This document shows positions 24,545-36,119 of a stretch of DNA of 64,000 nucleotides, in pieces. Both the position numbers and the translations under genes were made by a program. Below the pieces are notes generated by a model. That model was not told the DNA's origin. It was given only the letters and a program-made list of their open reading frames with translations, and ran no database searches. Every line of letters starts with the position of its first letter. Within the stretch, counting starts at the first letter, position 1. This stretch comes from Bos javanicus (taxonomy: Eukaryota; Chordata; Mammalia; Artiodactyla; Bovidae), in contig NC_083881.1 in NCBI RefSeq assembly GCF_032452875.1, forward strand, positions 64,115,689-64,179,688, in the 5' to 3' direction.

Positions 24545-24672
24545 CCCCGGAGAAGGGAATGGCAACCAACTCCAGTATTCTTGCCTGGGAAATCCCATCG
24601 ACAGAGTAGCCTGGAAGGCTATACAGTCCAAGGGGCAAAGAGTCAGACGTGACTTAGGGACTAAACAATTTG
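24545..24672 (+). repeat. Bov-A unit, 5'-truncated Bov-tA
   Basis: It starts inside the element at 'ggagaagggaatggcaacc' and runs through 'cagtattcttgcctggga' to 'agtcagacgtgacttagggactaa'. The tRNA-like head is missing. Confidence 0.85.
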
Positions 24673-24775
24673 AACTGCTAAGTAACTTGAACTGCTAAGC
24701 AAGGTTTGCTAAGTTTTGCCTACCCTAATAATTGAATAACACTTCGGGTAGTTAGTAGGATTAGTTTAAATATAA

Positions 24776-25088
24776 GGACTTCCCTGGTGGTCCAGTGGTT
24801 AAGAATCTGCCTGTCAATGCATGGGACATGGGTTTGATCCCTGGTCTGGGAAGATCCTACATGCCACAGGGCAGCTAAGCCCCTGTGCCACAACTGCTGA
24901 GTCCATGCTCTGAAACTCATGAAGCCCACGTGCCTAGAGCCTGTCCTCTGCAACAAGAGAAGCCATCTCAATGAGAAGCCTGAGCACTGTGACAAAAGGT
25001 AGCCCTGCCTCATTACAACTAAAGAAAGCCTTGAGCAGCAACGAAGACCAAGATCAGCCAAAAAAGAAAAAAAAAAAAAAAAGAAAGA
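24776..25088 (+). repeat. CHR-type tRNA-derived SINE
   Basis: It begins GGACTTCCCTGGTGG and carries 'tgatccctggtctgggaag', 'gcaacaagagaagccatc' and a long A-run with GAAA units (25,066-25,092). The 147-codon minus-strand frame over it is a translation of the SINE. Confidence 0.9.
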
Positions 25089-25091
25089 AAG

Positions 25092-25519
25092 AGTAAACGT
25101 AAATAGCAAAAGGGTATATCTCCTTGAAAACCTTTCTACTTTTAAGTAGGCTAATGTAACCACATAGTCACAGTCTCACTTGGGACTAATTTTTTCTTGC
25201 GATAGCACTGAGAGTTATTCCTTCTAAGAATGGTTTCAATAGAGAATTATATTTTATTTTAATCTCAAGAATTAGGGTTACATCTCTGACAAAATTAGAA
25301 AGGGTTAGAAAAGGATTCACTGAATGAAATAGCATATGTGATTTCAACTGTGAGGGACAGGATCAAACATTGTCATAGGTGGTATTAATCTTCAGTCTAT
25401 TGCTTCATTTATCATAAGTAATTAGGTGGTACTTTGTTATGTCATCAAGTTCGTAGGCCTTAATTAGAAAAAGAAATCTGCATTATATGGAGAATTAGTG
25501 GATTTTGAAACACTTAGAT
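25092..25519. other. No recognisable gene or repeat
   Basis: AT-rich sequence between two SINEs, with nothing I can support. Confidence 0.4.
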
Positions 25520-25528
25520 ATAGCACTT

Positions 25529-25727
25529 GGTGGTGGCTTAGTCGCTAAGTCATGTCTAACTCTTGTAACCCTACCAGGCTCCTCTGTCCGTGGGACTTCC
25601 CAGGCAAGAATACTAAAATGGGTTGCCATTTCCTCTTCAGGGGATCTTCCTCACCTAGGGATCAAACTTGGGTCTCCTGCGTTGCAGGCAGATTCTTTAC
25701 CAACTGAGCCACCAGGGAAACCCAGAA
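25529..25727 (-). repeat. Bov-tA SINE
   Basis: Minus-strand copy with 'gcttagtcgctaagtcatg' at the left and 'actgagccaccagggaaacc' at the right. The perfect 9-bp duplication ATAGCACTT lies at 25520-25528 and 25728-25736. Confidence 0.92.
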
Positions 25728-25834
25728 ATAGCACTTAACTGATGCCAACTCCCTCCCCCCAAATTCTTAGGGAGAAAATAAAGGAAGAGCAAAGTGCCAT
25801 TCAAAACCCACAAGATTTGGAGTAAAATGACCAG

Positions 25835-25960
25835 TTGGTATCTGGAGCACAATGTACTGTGATTTTGGACAAGTCCTCTAACCTCCCTGAGCCTGTTTTC
25901 CAGTTGCAAAATGATACTACCAACCTCAGAATGTTATTTTGAGTGTTAAGTTCAGTCATG
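25835..25960 (+). repeat. MIR SINE fossil
   Basis: MIR-like run: 'gtgattttggacaagtcctctaacctccctgagcctg', 'ttgcaaaatgatactaccaacctc' and 'tgagtgttaag'. Diverged, with approximate ends. Confidence 0.6.
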
Positions 25961-26514
25961 CATAAGAAAATGTTTGAAACCTATTTAGTAGCATTTCAAA
26001 TGCTAGACTAAAACTGGAGGAACGTTTAATTTGCATTTGATTGTTTTTAAAATGAAATTGTTCTCATCTTGGTCTAAGAGAAAAATTTCCTGCAACACTT
26101 GGCATCTTTTGAAAAACTAATAATAAACTCTTCCACACATGACTGACTCGCAATCACTTCATACTTTTGTGAAAAGAAGGAAACATGGTTTCAAAAGTAG
26201 TGATTTTAGTCAAACTATCAAATCATCCCTACTTTTGGGTCAGGAAAACATCTCCATGTGGATGCAGTGTGGAGTTTAAAGTGGTTTTTCACTGAAACAT
26301 CAACAATAATAATTTTAGCTATGTTGTTAAAAGTTAAGTTTTCATTATGTTTGGTTTAGCATGAACTAAAGTTTTACAAAGAGTACTAGGATCATAATAG
26401 ATGACAGGAAAGCACTGAAGGAAAGAATTGCCTTTAATGTATTTTGTGTTTATACATGCAGGAAAACTAAGATAGTAACTCTTGACTAGGCTAGATCATC
26501 CAACTCCAGATGGT
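25961..26514. other. No recognisable gene or repeat
   Basis: AT-rich sequence with nothing I can support. Confidence 0.4.
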
Positions 26515-26526
26515 GATAGGTAATAT

Positions 26527-26741
26527 GTGTGTTGTGTGTTAAGTCACTCAGCTGTGTCCGATTCTTTGCGACCCCACAGTCTGTAGCCCGCCAGGCTTCT
26601 CTGTCCATGGAATTCTCCAGGCAAGAATACTGGAGTGGATTGCCATTCCCTTCTTCAGAGGAACTTCCCAACCCAGGGATTGAACCCTGGTCTCCTGCAT
26701 CACAAGCAGGTTCTTTACCGTTTGAGCTACAGGGACATTCT
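26527..26741 (-). repeat. Bov-tA SINE
   Basis: Minus-strand copy with 'tcactcagctgtgtccgattc' and 'ttctccaggcaagaatactgg', and the head complement at the right. The perfect 12-bp duplication GATAGGTAATAT lies at 26515-26526 and 26742-26753. Confidence 0.93.
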
Positions 26742-26753
26742 GATAGGTAATAT

Positions 26754-27780
26754 CATCATTAATAAATAATTTGTTTATTATTCACAGGACTCTAAGCACT
26801 GAATGGAGAATAACAAAGGAGGAATGTAAATATGTAATAACACATCACCTATCAGAGTTTTGAAATATATAAATTGTGCTCAGGCTAAAATGCCAGTCAC
26901 TTTCCCCTGTTGCCTGCAGATTAGAAGAGTCTTCTGTGAAGAGGAGCCATCCTGCCCTGCTCTCTGACCACTTAATTTGGCCAGGGACAGATTCTTGGCC
27001 CAAAGTGAGTCAATCATATTTTCAGAGATGGAAAGGCTGAATTGGAGGGTGCTGGCACTGAAGACTCGAGGTCATGAAGAACTGTTGCCAAAATCGACAG
27101 CATGGCAGCCCAAAGCCAGTGTTATGAAGGAAAAGAAACTAAAAACTTCACAGAGAAGCAGAATAATTCAGCTGCAGAGAGGAAGATGGAACAGCTGTGA
27201 AACAATGATGAAGGGACGTTAGGGAACCAACTAGCTAGAAGGAGGGGAGAATGAGAGAGAGAGCGATCTCTGACCATGCTTCCTTCAGCTGGGTTCTGAA
27301 TAATGTCTTAAAATAAATCTCGTTTCCTTTCTTGTGCTGTCTCCAGTGTGTTTTGGTTTCTGAGAATCAAGGGACACTTTACTAAGCCTTCACTGATTGG
27401 ACTAGAGCCCAAAGTCAAAAGATAAACAAGAAAGGCACTTGAACAGTCAAATTACATTTCTAAAATACTATGGACTAAAGCTCACAAGACCCTAAGAGTC
27501 TTTGATAGCTTATTTAATTTCTTATAGCAGCTTTATTAAGATAATTCACTTACTATAACACTCACCCTTCTTTAATTGTATGTTTACTTTAAATTTCTTT
27601 TAATCCCACCAATCCAAATCTCACCTCCAAGTCTACCAGTAGCCTTAATAACCAAGAGAGAATGGCCAGTAAAAGCAAGCACACTAGGGCAATAAAAAGT
27701 GACAGTTGACGGCAGCAAAGGAGGAAATAGAAAAACTATAAATAGGAGAACAATAATTCCAAAGAAGAAAAAAAAATTAA
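26754..27780. other. Unassigned; purine-rich old sequence
   Basis: About 26,950-27,400 has a purine-rich strand with AATAAA at 27,312-27,317 and may be an unrecognised old retroposon. The 81-codon frame at 26977-27222 has no recognised motif or splice context. Confidence 0.35.
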
Positions 27781-28660
27781 AAAAGCAATCTGGGGCGTGT
27801 AGCGTGTTTTCGTCAGGCCCTTCTAGTTCCGAGGAACAGCTCAAGTTACATCTAATATTAGGGGAAGGAGTTGTAAGGAATGAAGAAAACAAGAATCTCA
27901 ACCCCACAGGCCTCGTGGGAACTACCAAAGGCCAAATCACCAAGCCTTTGGAAGAACAGGCGCTGCAGCGAAGCCAGACCTCAGGAAGACTGGAACCAAG
28001 ACTCCGTGGAGAATCCAAGGTTACCCCAGGACTTCGCATCGGAGTTCGCACATCGTCACCTCTGTGATCAATTATCTACGGCCTCAGTTCTCCCCTCTGG
28101 CTGCGCTTGGCAGTGGCTCGCAGCTTCTCTGCTTCCCTCCAGTCCACTTTCTCAACCCCTCTTTGGAATTTGTACACTGCCAGCTCTTGACCTTTGGCGA
28201 CCTGCAGACTCATTCTGTTTGGCCGGCGTGGAGGCTTCACGTTTAGAATTCAAAGGTCCTAGGGTGGGGCATGAACTAGGCAGTCACCCAGATCTTTGTC
28301 AAGCCCGGCTACCTTCGCCACGCCCTCTCCCCTCATTTGCATAGCCCGTCCCCCTCCTGCTGAAGGTGTCGGAGTGGGTGACTTCTGTTCTCTTCCTCTT
28401 TTCTATCTCACAGCTTAGCATCACATTTGCTTCTTCGGAACTTTGGCTTATTCTACCCCATCGGCTCCCTCTGTACATCTTTTTAGCTCCCACTACTACC
28501 CAGTAATTCCCAGCTCAAATCCCCCAGAGGTAGAAACCTGAACCACAATCTCCAGTTTTCGGTAAACTTTTCCCATCGGTTCATTTTGTAGATGCTCGCC
28601 AGCCTAGAGCATGGCTGCTTTAGGACGGAAGTTGTGTCCCTTTCATCAGCAGTGACTGAA
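27780..28660. promoter_or_regulatory. Weak CpG-enriched segment, possible regulatory DNA
   Basis: CpG dinucleotides are clearly denser here than in neighbouring DNA (clusters near 27,900-28,080, 28,180-28,330 and 28,430-28,625). It contains a perfect octamer ATTTGCAT at 28,335-28,342 between C-rich, GC-box-like strings, and a pyrimidine tract ending TCTATCTCACAG near 28,414 that could be a plus-strand acceptor. No repeat signature seen. Overlapping open frames on both strands reflect few stop codons in GC-richer DNA. Promoter, enhancer and neutral isochore variation are all possible. Confidence 0.3.
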
Positions 28661-28887
28661 GAGTTGCAAGGCCTGCAGAGAACAGAGCACAGCTGTCTGG
28701 GGCTGACACCTCAGCAGGGTCCATGAGCAGATACCTGTATTGGGGCTGAGGGAAAAGTGGCTGCAGTAATTGTCCGGCCCAGTGGGTATGAGTGACCTAA
28801 CTCTGGAAACCTTAAAAAGCCTGAGAGAAATAGGGTTCCATCTAGCTTCCTTAGACAGAGTCTATGACCCTCACATGGAGTCTTTAG

Positions 28888-29104
28888 TAGTAGTATTAGT
28901 CGCTCAGTCATGTCTGACTCTCTGCGACCCTGCAGACTGTAGGCTGCCGGGTTCCTGTGTCCATGGGATTCTCCAGGCAAGAATACTGGAGTGAGTTGCC
29001 ATTTCCTTCTCCAGAGGATCTTCCTGACCCAGGAACTGAACCCAGGTCTCCTGCATTGCAGGTAAATTCTTTACCATCTGAGCTACAAGGAAGTCCTGTA
29101 GCTT
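28888..29104 (-). repeat. Bov-tA SINE
   Basis: Minus-strand copy with a short (GTA)n edge, 'ttagtcgctcagtcatgtctg' and 'ttctccaggcaagaatactgg'. The duplication GGAGTCTTTA lies at 28877-28886 and 29105-29114. Confidence 0.92.
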
Positions 29105-29344
29105 GGAGTCTTTAAGAAAAGGTTAAATTGCGTTCAGTGTCCTCTAGCTAAGGAATCAAGTGATGTGTATAGTACATTTTGGAAGCATTTCCATGGAAAA
29201 TCATGAAAGTAAAAATAACGGAAGGTATTTAATGTGTATTCAGATATTTGAGAAACCTTGGATGGTTTAAAAAAGAGAAAAAAAAAAAACACCTCATTTT
29301 TCATTGAAATAAGAATTAGTCCCACAAAGTTAAAAACAAAAGCT

Positions 29345-29530
29345 TCGGAAAGTTTTCTAATCCTGGCTCTGCCATTTCCCAGCTAGCAAATTCTTTAGTA
29401 ATTCAGTTCCTCAATTGCCTCATCTCTAAAATGAGGGTAATAAAAGTATCTGTCTTGTAGAATTGTGAGATTAAACAAAATAATCCAAATAAAACCTTTA
29501 GTGTGTGTACCTGGTGGATAGTTGGTGTTC
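29345..29530 (+). repeat. MIR SINE fossil
   Basis: MIR order: 'taatcctggctctgccatttcccagctagcaa', 'cctcatctctaaaatgagggtaataa', 'tagaattgtgagattaaa' and 'acctggtggatagttggtgttc'. Confidence 0.75.
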
Positions 29531-30196
29531 AAAATTAATTAATTACTGCTGCTGTTATCTTGTTACTATCACATAAATAAAGGAAGTATATATTGATACA
29601 TTAGTAGGATTTTTACAATGGTTGAGATTTTTCTCTTTGTACATATGTATTCTATTTGGCATTTCGTTCTAGCTCTGTCACACGAATTATGTATTGTATT
29701 TCCACACGAAACAAACTGCTTCAATTGACTTGCTATACTCTATAACAACAGTGTTTTTTTTTTTTTTGGAAGGTGGGTGGTTCTGAGCTTATTTTAACCC
29801 TATTGCTGGTCTGCTATCCAGACTAGCACTATTAGCTTATCTTGGTGCCTAGACGGAAAGGCAACCCAGGCAAGGCACCCTTAAGAGCAGGCTCCAGTCA
29901 GACAGCTGTCAATTTGAAAGTAAACACCTTTGAAAAACAACAAAGGCTAGCGCTGATGCCAAAGGATTTATCCAAAGTCAGTCTCTTTGGAGTCTCTGGC
30001 CAGTTCTAGGATGACTTCCTGCCTGGAAATAAGACAGGAAAGTACTGAATTGGTGCACGCCAAAAGGACTGAGGCCTGAAAGAAGTAGAACTCAACACAA
30101 CCATGAGAGCTTTAGAAAAGAAATCAATGCTAGTCCCACCTTAGACCAATTAAATTCTAATCCTCAGGGCTGGGGGAGGGGATGGAAGAGGGAAAG
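29531..30196. other. No recognisable gene; T-run
   Basis: Unique-looking sequence with a 14-base T-run at 29,754-29,767. No exon or known repeat supported. Confidence 0.4.
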
Positions 30197-30207
30197 CAGC
30201 CATATTT

Positions 30208-30502
30208 GGTTTTTTACTTATTTACTTTTGGCTGCACTGGAATTTATTTATTCCTTGCTCTGTGCAGGCTTTCTCTAGTTGCAGCGAGTGGAAGCTACTG
30301 TTCTTTGTGGGGCATGGGTTCCTCATTGCAGTGGCGTCTTTTGTTGCAGAACATGCACCCTAGAGCACTCAGAGTTCAGCAGTTGCGGTGCAGGGCTTAG
30401 TTGTTCCACAGCTTGCAGAATCTTTCCAGACCAGGGATTGAACCCATGTCCCCTGCATTGCCAGGGGGACTCTTATCCACTGTACCACCAGGAAGCCCTA
30501 CT
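30208..30502 (-). repeat. CHR-type tRNA-derived SINE
   Basis: Minus-strand copy: T-rich left edge, 'tttctctagttgcagcgag', 'gcagggcttagttgttcc' and the head complement 'gtaccaccaggaagccc'. The perfect 11-bp duplication CAGCCATATTT lies at 30197-30207 and 30503-30513. Confidence 0.93.
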
Positions 30503-30563
30503 CAGCCATATTTTTACAGCTCCTCAAATCTTTCTAAAGTGTAGCTAGGGTTGGAACCCCACC

Positions 30564-30714
30564 AGTTCAGTTCAGTTCAGTCACTCAGTCATGTCTGACT
30601 CTTTGCGACCCCATGGACTGCAGCACGCCAGTCTTCCCTGTCCATCACCAACTCCCAGAGCTGACTCAAACTCATGTCCATCAAGTCAGTGATGCCATCC
30701 AACCATCTTACCTC
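30564..30714 (-). mobile_element. BovB LINE 3' fragment
   Basis: Starts with the reversed BovB tail (TTCAGTTCAGTTCAGTCAC) and continues 'ccatcaccaactcccagagc' and 'gtgatgccatccaacc'. Only about 150 bp remains. Confidence 0.88.
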
Positions 30715-30983
30715 TAGGACTTCTTCTGACTGGCTTCTGCCATTGGGTAAGCCCTCCTCAGAAGACAGCCTTCTGGGCAAGAACAGAGGAAAGGAGGAAA
30801 AACATTGCCCAGGGACCTGCTCATTATTGCAGCCTCCTCAGGAGTTGGCCGGGCCTTAACCCTCCGCTGAGCACTGTGTGGAAACAAAGGGAAAGGAGGC
30901 AAGAAGATTGTGATTAGCACTGACTGCCTTCTCAGAGCTTTCGACACAGCTGGGAGGTCTTTATTAGCACTCAAGAAATGGTC

Positions 30984-31183
30984 GAGGGACTTCCCTGTTA
31001 GTTCAGTGGTTAAGACTCCATGCTTCCGATTCAGGGGGCATGGGTTTGATCCCTGATTGGGGAATTGGATCCCACATGCTGCAACTAAGAGTTCACACTT
31101 AAAGATCTCTCATGCCACAACGAAGATCGAAGATTCGTGTGCCACAACTGAGACCCTGTGCAGCCAGTGAAAGAAAGAAAGAG
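30984..31183 (+). repeat. CHR-type tRNA-derived SINE
   Basis: Plus-strand copy: GGGACTTCCCTGTTAGTTCAG head, 'gcatgggtttgatccctg', repeated 'gcaactaagagtt / ccacaacgaagat' units, 'accctgtgcagcc' and a GAAA-rich tail. Confidence 0.88.
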
Positions 31184-31744
31184 TCACAGAACTGCAAGGC
31201 ATTAAATACTTTGTGGCTGTGATTGAAGGGACATGCTCTGAGAGTTCAGCCAAGGTTGAGGGGAAGGTCAACATGGAGGAGAAAAAAACCTCATGAGAAT
31301 GAATAAGACCTTGGCATAAAGGGAGCCTGGGGAAGGCAGTTACCAGAACAGAGAACAGAAGGAATAAGTCAAAGAAAGGGCATGAGGTAACACAAACAGT
31401 GACGAGACCACTGTATTGAAGGTGCAGGATATCCTGGGGAGTAGTAGGAAATACACTCGGATGACTCAAGCTGAGTGAGGCCAAATTATGGAGGGCTGGT
31501 GTACTAGGCTGAGTAATTTAAATGTTATGCAATAGGAATGCAGTCCCAACAGGAATGGGGTCTTCAGTAATGATAGGCAATGTTTTTGAGTAATCAGACA
31601 GAATATTGGAGGAGACCAGAGATAGCAAGACTAAGTAATATTGATGGTTACAGTAATCCTAATGTGGGAAATTAAAAATAAAAAAACAAAAACAGAAGGC
31701 CTATTGGCCATAACAGAAACTGATGAAGAGTAAATCCTAATAAT
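31184..31744. other. No recognisable gene or repeat
   Basis: Unique-looking sequence. The minus frame 31484-31110 (124 codons) crosses into the SINE and has no recognisable domain. Confidence 0.4.
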
Positions 31745-32460
31745 AGCTTTACAGTGTGTGCTTATTTTGACCTTTGTCAGATTATATAATACGTGCACAT
31801 TATATAATTTGAGAAATCACAGAAAAGTAAAGAGAAAAAATGCATAATCTCTCTAAACACAAGTAACAACTTCTCTGGCATTTCTTTCCAGTTTTTCACA
31901 TACTTTTATGTGGTTGTGATCTCACTGTCTAAGCAATTTTGTATCCCATCTTTAATATAATATGTGTGAGAATTTTCTATATCATTAATAGCTTTAAACT
32001 TTTATTATTGTAGCTGTGTTGCCTCTATTAATATGGATGTACTGTGATTTATCTGTAGGGCAATAGATTTCAGTTTTTTTTTTTTTCAATTCTTCCCCTG
32101 TTAAAAAAGTGCTATGCAGCCAAAAAAAAAAAAAAAATGCTATGTAGAAGTATATCTCTATGTATTATTCTGTCCATCCTGGTGGTTAGATCCATAAGAC
32201 AAATTCCTAGAAGACATTAATGAATAAAATAAAATAAATTTTTTTTACTTGCTGAGAATTTGCTTTTCCAAGTATTGAACTAATTTGCACTCCTGCCAAC
32301 AGATAGAGCAATGCTATTTTTTACTCTAATTATCTTTCCTAATTTGCTAGAGTAAAAAAAATGAAATCTAACTTGTATTTTTAATTTGTGAAGTTGAACT
32401 TTTTATGTGCCTATTAACTGCTTATATGAATGGCTTGTCCCTTCTCTTTTCCCATCTAGA
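31745..32460 (-). mobile_element. Old L1ME-type 3' fragment
   Basis: Reverse-oriented L1 3' sequence with 'aaatttgcactcctgccaacag'-like, 'attcctagaagacat' and 'cagtttttcacatac'-like blocks, as in mammal-wide L1ME or L1M elements. It contains T- and A-runs at 32,074-32,086 and 32,121-32,136. Ends approximate. Confidence 0.55.
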
Positions 32461-32599
32461 AACAGTAAGAAGGAACAAATTTTAGAATTAGCAAAATACC
32501 TAAGGATGAAAAAGAGTGAAGTTTCAATGTTCTTGGTCAAATATAAATAAGAGAAAGCAAATAAATAAATAAACAAGATGAAAGATTAGATAACAAACT

Positions 32600-34170
32600 A
32601 GAAAAAGAAATCCAACACATGGCAGAAAACAGTCTGCTTTCAAAAAATACAAAGAGCTTATACCAATCAATAGGTCAACAGTCTAACAGAAGAATGGGCA
32701 AGGACATGACAAATGGCTCTAGAAAAGGAAATACAAGTGGATTTTAAACACAAACTGATACCCAGCTTTCCTAACAATAAAATATGCAAGTTAGAATGAA
32801 AATGAGATTGCATTTTCACTTAGATTTGCAAAGGCCAAAATGTTTAATAAACAGACTTTGTCATGGAGGATATTAGACAACAGGCACTCTTCCACTGTTA
32901 ATATACTGCTAATTTATGTGATCACTTTGGGGGATAATTGGACAATAGATTTCAATGTGGAAAAGAGACATGTCCTTTGACCCAACAATTCCACTTTTGG
33001 AATTTATCCTACAGATGATTCACAATATGCATGAAATAATATAAAACCCAAATCATCATTGCAAATTTGGTTGTAGGAGTATAATATTGGAAGAACCTAA
33101 GATGTGTTCAGTTCAGTTCAGTCGCTCAGTCGTGTCTGACCCTTTGTAACCCCATGAATTGCAGCACGCCAGGCCTCCCTGTCCATCTCCAACTCCCAGA
33201 GTTCACTCAAACTCACATCCATCGAGTCAGTGATGCCATCCAGCCATCTCATCCTCTGTCGTCCCCTTCTCCTCCTGCCCCCAATCCCTCCCAGCATCAG
33301 AGTCTTTTCCAATGAGTCAACTCTTTGCATGAGGTGGCCAAAGTACTGGAGTTTCAGCTTTAGCATCATTCCTTCCAAAGAACACCCAGGGCTGATCTTC
33401 AGAATGGACTGGTTGGATCTCCTTGCAGTCCAAGGGACTCTCAAGAGTCTTCTCCAACACCACAGTTCAAAAGCATCAATTCTTCAGCGCTCAGCTTTCT
33501 TCACAGTCCAACTCTCACATCCATACATGACTACTGGAAAAACCATAGCCTTGACTAGACAGACCTTTGTTGGCAAAGTAATGTCTCTGCTTTTGAATAT
33601 GCTATCTAGGTTGGTCATGACTTTCCTTCCAAGGAGTAAGCGTCTTTTAATTTCATGGCTACAGTCACCATCTGCAGTGATTTTGGAGCCCCCCAAAATA
33701 AAGTCTGACACTGTATCCACTGTTTCCCCATCTATTTCCCATGAAGTGATGGGACCAGATGCAATGATCTTAGTTTTCTGAATGTTGAGCTTTAAGCCAA
33801 CTTTTTCACTCTCCACTTTCACTTTCATCAAGAGGTAATACATGATGTGCATGATGTATTTGTACAGTTGAATATTATGCATCCATTAAAAAGAACAATG
33901 TGCCTTTGTGGGTACTGATATAGCATTTCTCCAGGATATACTGTTTAAAAAAAGTAAGATACAAAGACTACCACTCTGTAAAAGGGGTGAGGAGCATAGG
34001 TGTTCATTTGCTTGTATATGCAAATGAGGGAACTGACAGAGGCCGAGAATTTTCCCTTTATCCTTTCGTTCCTTTTGAACTGTATGTTCTATATCCACAA
34101 TGGGAAAATGTGACTGTTAAGAGGACGATGATGGGTTTTGTACATTTTGTAAAATCAAGGTTCAAAAGGG
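32600..34170 (+). mobile_element. Old L1ME-type ORF2/3' fragment, split by BovB
   Basis: Plus-strand L1 ORF2 end and 3' UTR: 'taacagaagaatgggcaaggacatga', 'aaatgagattgcattttcac', 'gacccaacaattccacttttggaatttatcctacagatg', then after the BovB 'ttatgcatccattaaaaagaacaatg', 'ggatatactgtttaaaaaaag'. It overlaps in consensus position with the inverted fragment at 31,745-32,460, so these are two insertions and not one inverted copy. Confidence 0.75.
33107..33835 (-). mobile_element. BovB LINE, 5'-truncated
   Basis: Minus-strand BovB, about 730 bp. Frames 33882-33484 and 33444-33118 match BovB RT downstream of the catalytic box (KTKIIASGPITSW, ITADGDCSHEIKRRLLL, FPVVMYGCESWTVKKAE, then RRGRQRMRWLDGITDSMDVS). 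Near-consensus but frameshifted between the two frames. It splits the L1ME fragment around it. Confidence 0.93.
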
Positions 34171-35031
34171 CAGCTGCTTGGATTCTCTCCAGGTTGTGAT
34201 CTGAATAAAGCTGTACTGTTAGTCTCCCTGGATGGTAAGCCCAAGTTCATAGTGGCTGTCAATGTTGACTTCCCTGTTGAATCACCACCATCTAGCCCAG
34301 ATGGTAGGTGCTTTGTAAACGTGTCTTAGATGACTAAAAGATTCTAAAGAATAGAAAACTGAAGCAGCCATAGACAGAATCAGAGAGATCCATGTAAAAA
34401 AAGACTCAGAGACAAAAGCATTTATGAGTGTAAAGAAGGTAACTTGCAAAAATGTTGCAAGGGAATCAGACTTCAGAAGGAGTGGCCCAAAGCCAGCCCG
34501 CCCCTTCCATACCAGTGCTCTTGTCTATAGCAGGGTCAAAGCTATGGAGAGGAAGCTGGAGGTGTGGGTGGGGCCAGATTGCCATGGGTCCTAGACACTG
34601 CGCAGTGGAGGGAAAAGAATGAATGAGAGAAGTCAGAAAGAAACTGAAAGCCCAGACATGTTGTTCAGACTACTTTGGCTTCAAGAAACAGAGATCTAAA
34701 CCAAAGCAGAAATTTATTGGCTTGTGTAACTGGAAAGTCCAGAGATTTGACAATATCATCAGGATATTCTTTCTCGTTCTCTACTCCACCCCCCCCAACC
34801 CCACCCCCACATTTCTGTGCTGGCTTCATTCTCTTGTAGACTCTTGACACATGCTGGCTTCTGACAGCTCCAATTTTACAATTAACAAGTAAGTGGTCCT
34901 AGTAGTTTCTAAGAATTCTACTAAAAATCTTAAAAATGATATTTATTGGACAGCTTGAATCACTCACCCATCCCTGAAATAATCCTGTTCAAAATACTAG
35001 TAGACCAGGCAAGTGTCATATGATCACCCCT
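34171..35031. other. Unassigned plus one shared old repeat
   Basis: No exon supported. The segment 34,650-34,890 belongs to the unresolved family also seen at 22,270-22,600. A C-rich run lies near 34,788-34,808. Confidence 0.4.
34650..34890 (+). repeat. Old interspersed repeat, class unresolved
   Basis: 'gaaatttattggcttgtgtaactggaaagtccagag', 'atcatcaggatattc' and 'gtgctggcttcattctcttgtagactct' follow the same consensus order as the segment at 22,270-22,600. Confidence 0.5.
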
Positions 35032-35349
35032 AAGGAGATCAAACCAGTCAGTCCTAAAGGAAATCAGTCCTGAATGTTCATTGGAAGGACTGATGCTGAA
35101 GCTGAAGCTCCAATACTTTGGCCACCTGACGCAAAGAACTGACTCATTGGAGAAGACCCTGATGCTGGGAAAGATTGAAGGCAGGAGAAGAAGGGGACGA
35201 CAGAGGATGAGGTGGTTGGATGGCATCACCAACTCGATGGACACGAGTTTGAGTAAGCTCCGGGAGTTGGTGATGGACAGGGAAGCCTGGCGTGCTGCAG
35301 TCCGTGGGGTTGCAAAGAGTTGGACATGACTGAGTGACTGAACTGAACT
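35032..35349 (+). mobile_element. BovB LINE 3' fragment
   Basis: Plus-strand 3' end: frame 35081-35329 reads LKLKLQYFGHLTQRTDSLEK then RRGRQRMRWLDGITNSMD, close to the BovB C-terminus. Ends with GACTGAGTGACTGAACTGAACT. It forms an inverted pair with the next copy. Confidence 0.93.
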
Positions 35350-35477
35350 AAAGGGTTAACACTGCTCTAATGTTATGAACTAAGAGTGAGGGAGGGGTAA
35401 CTCCTCCAAAGAAATCAGGATGCTGTTTCCAAATACAAAGATGTTAAATAAGTAAAATCAATAATAGCACTCCATTC

Positions 35478-35709
35478 TTCAGTTCAGTTCAGTTGCTCAG
35501 TCATGTCCGACTCTATGATCCCATGGATTGCAGCATTCCAGGCTTCCCTGTCCTTCACCAACTCCTGGAGCTTGCTCAAACTCACGTCCATCACATGGGT
35601 GATGCCATCCAACCAACTCATCCTCTGTTGTCCCCTTCTCCTCCTGCCTTTAATTTTTCCCAGCATCAGGATCTTTTCCAAGGAGTCAGTTCTTCACATC
35701 AGGTGGCCA
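35478..35709 (-). mobile_element. BovB LINE 3' fragment
   Basis: Minus-strand 3' end, about 230 bp, from TTCAGTTCAGTTCAGTTGC to 'cttcacatcaggtggcca'. A possible short duplication CCATTC lies at 35472-35477 and 35707-35712. Confidence 0.92.
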
Positions 35710-36119
35710 TTCCACTCTAGGCAAAAACAAAAAATCAAATGAATATTGTTCCATTCTTTAGAAATAAAAATTGGAAAAAATCTTTGGAGAGAGGGAAAAG
35801 TCAAGATCCTAGATGTGGTGGGGGAAATTATGGGAGAAAACTCTGGAAGAAATGGGAAGGGATAGTGTTCAGATGGAAGTATTCATGGTAGGTAACTAAT
35901 TATGGATTCCAAGGGCTGGGAAGGATCATGGAGGCTGCCCAAGGCAGCTCCCTTACTTCTCTTCTGGGAGCTTCTACACATAAATTAGGATCCCTTCCTT
36001 ACAAGACCATTTGAACTCTACTTGAACATACTCATAATGGATGGTTCATGATTGTGGAAAGGATTCAATTTTGTTTTCATCAGATTTGATTCTTTAAAGT
36101 GTCTGCTTTTCTTTGAGCT

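Noticed and set aside
24720..25163. 147-codon minus-strand frame
   Set aside because: It is the translation of a CHR-type SINE and its A-tail.
27584..28344. Overlapping 122-155 codon frames on both strands
   Set aside because: No splice context or recognisable domain. The apparent membrane segment on the minus strand comes from an A-run in the plus strand.
31745..34170. One L1 with a 5' inversion
   Set aside because: The minus and plus fragments cover overlapping parts of the L1 3' region, so they are better explained as two insertions.
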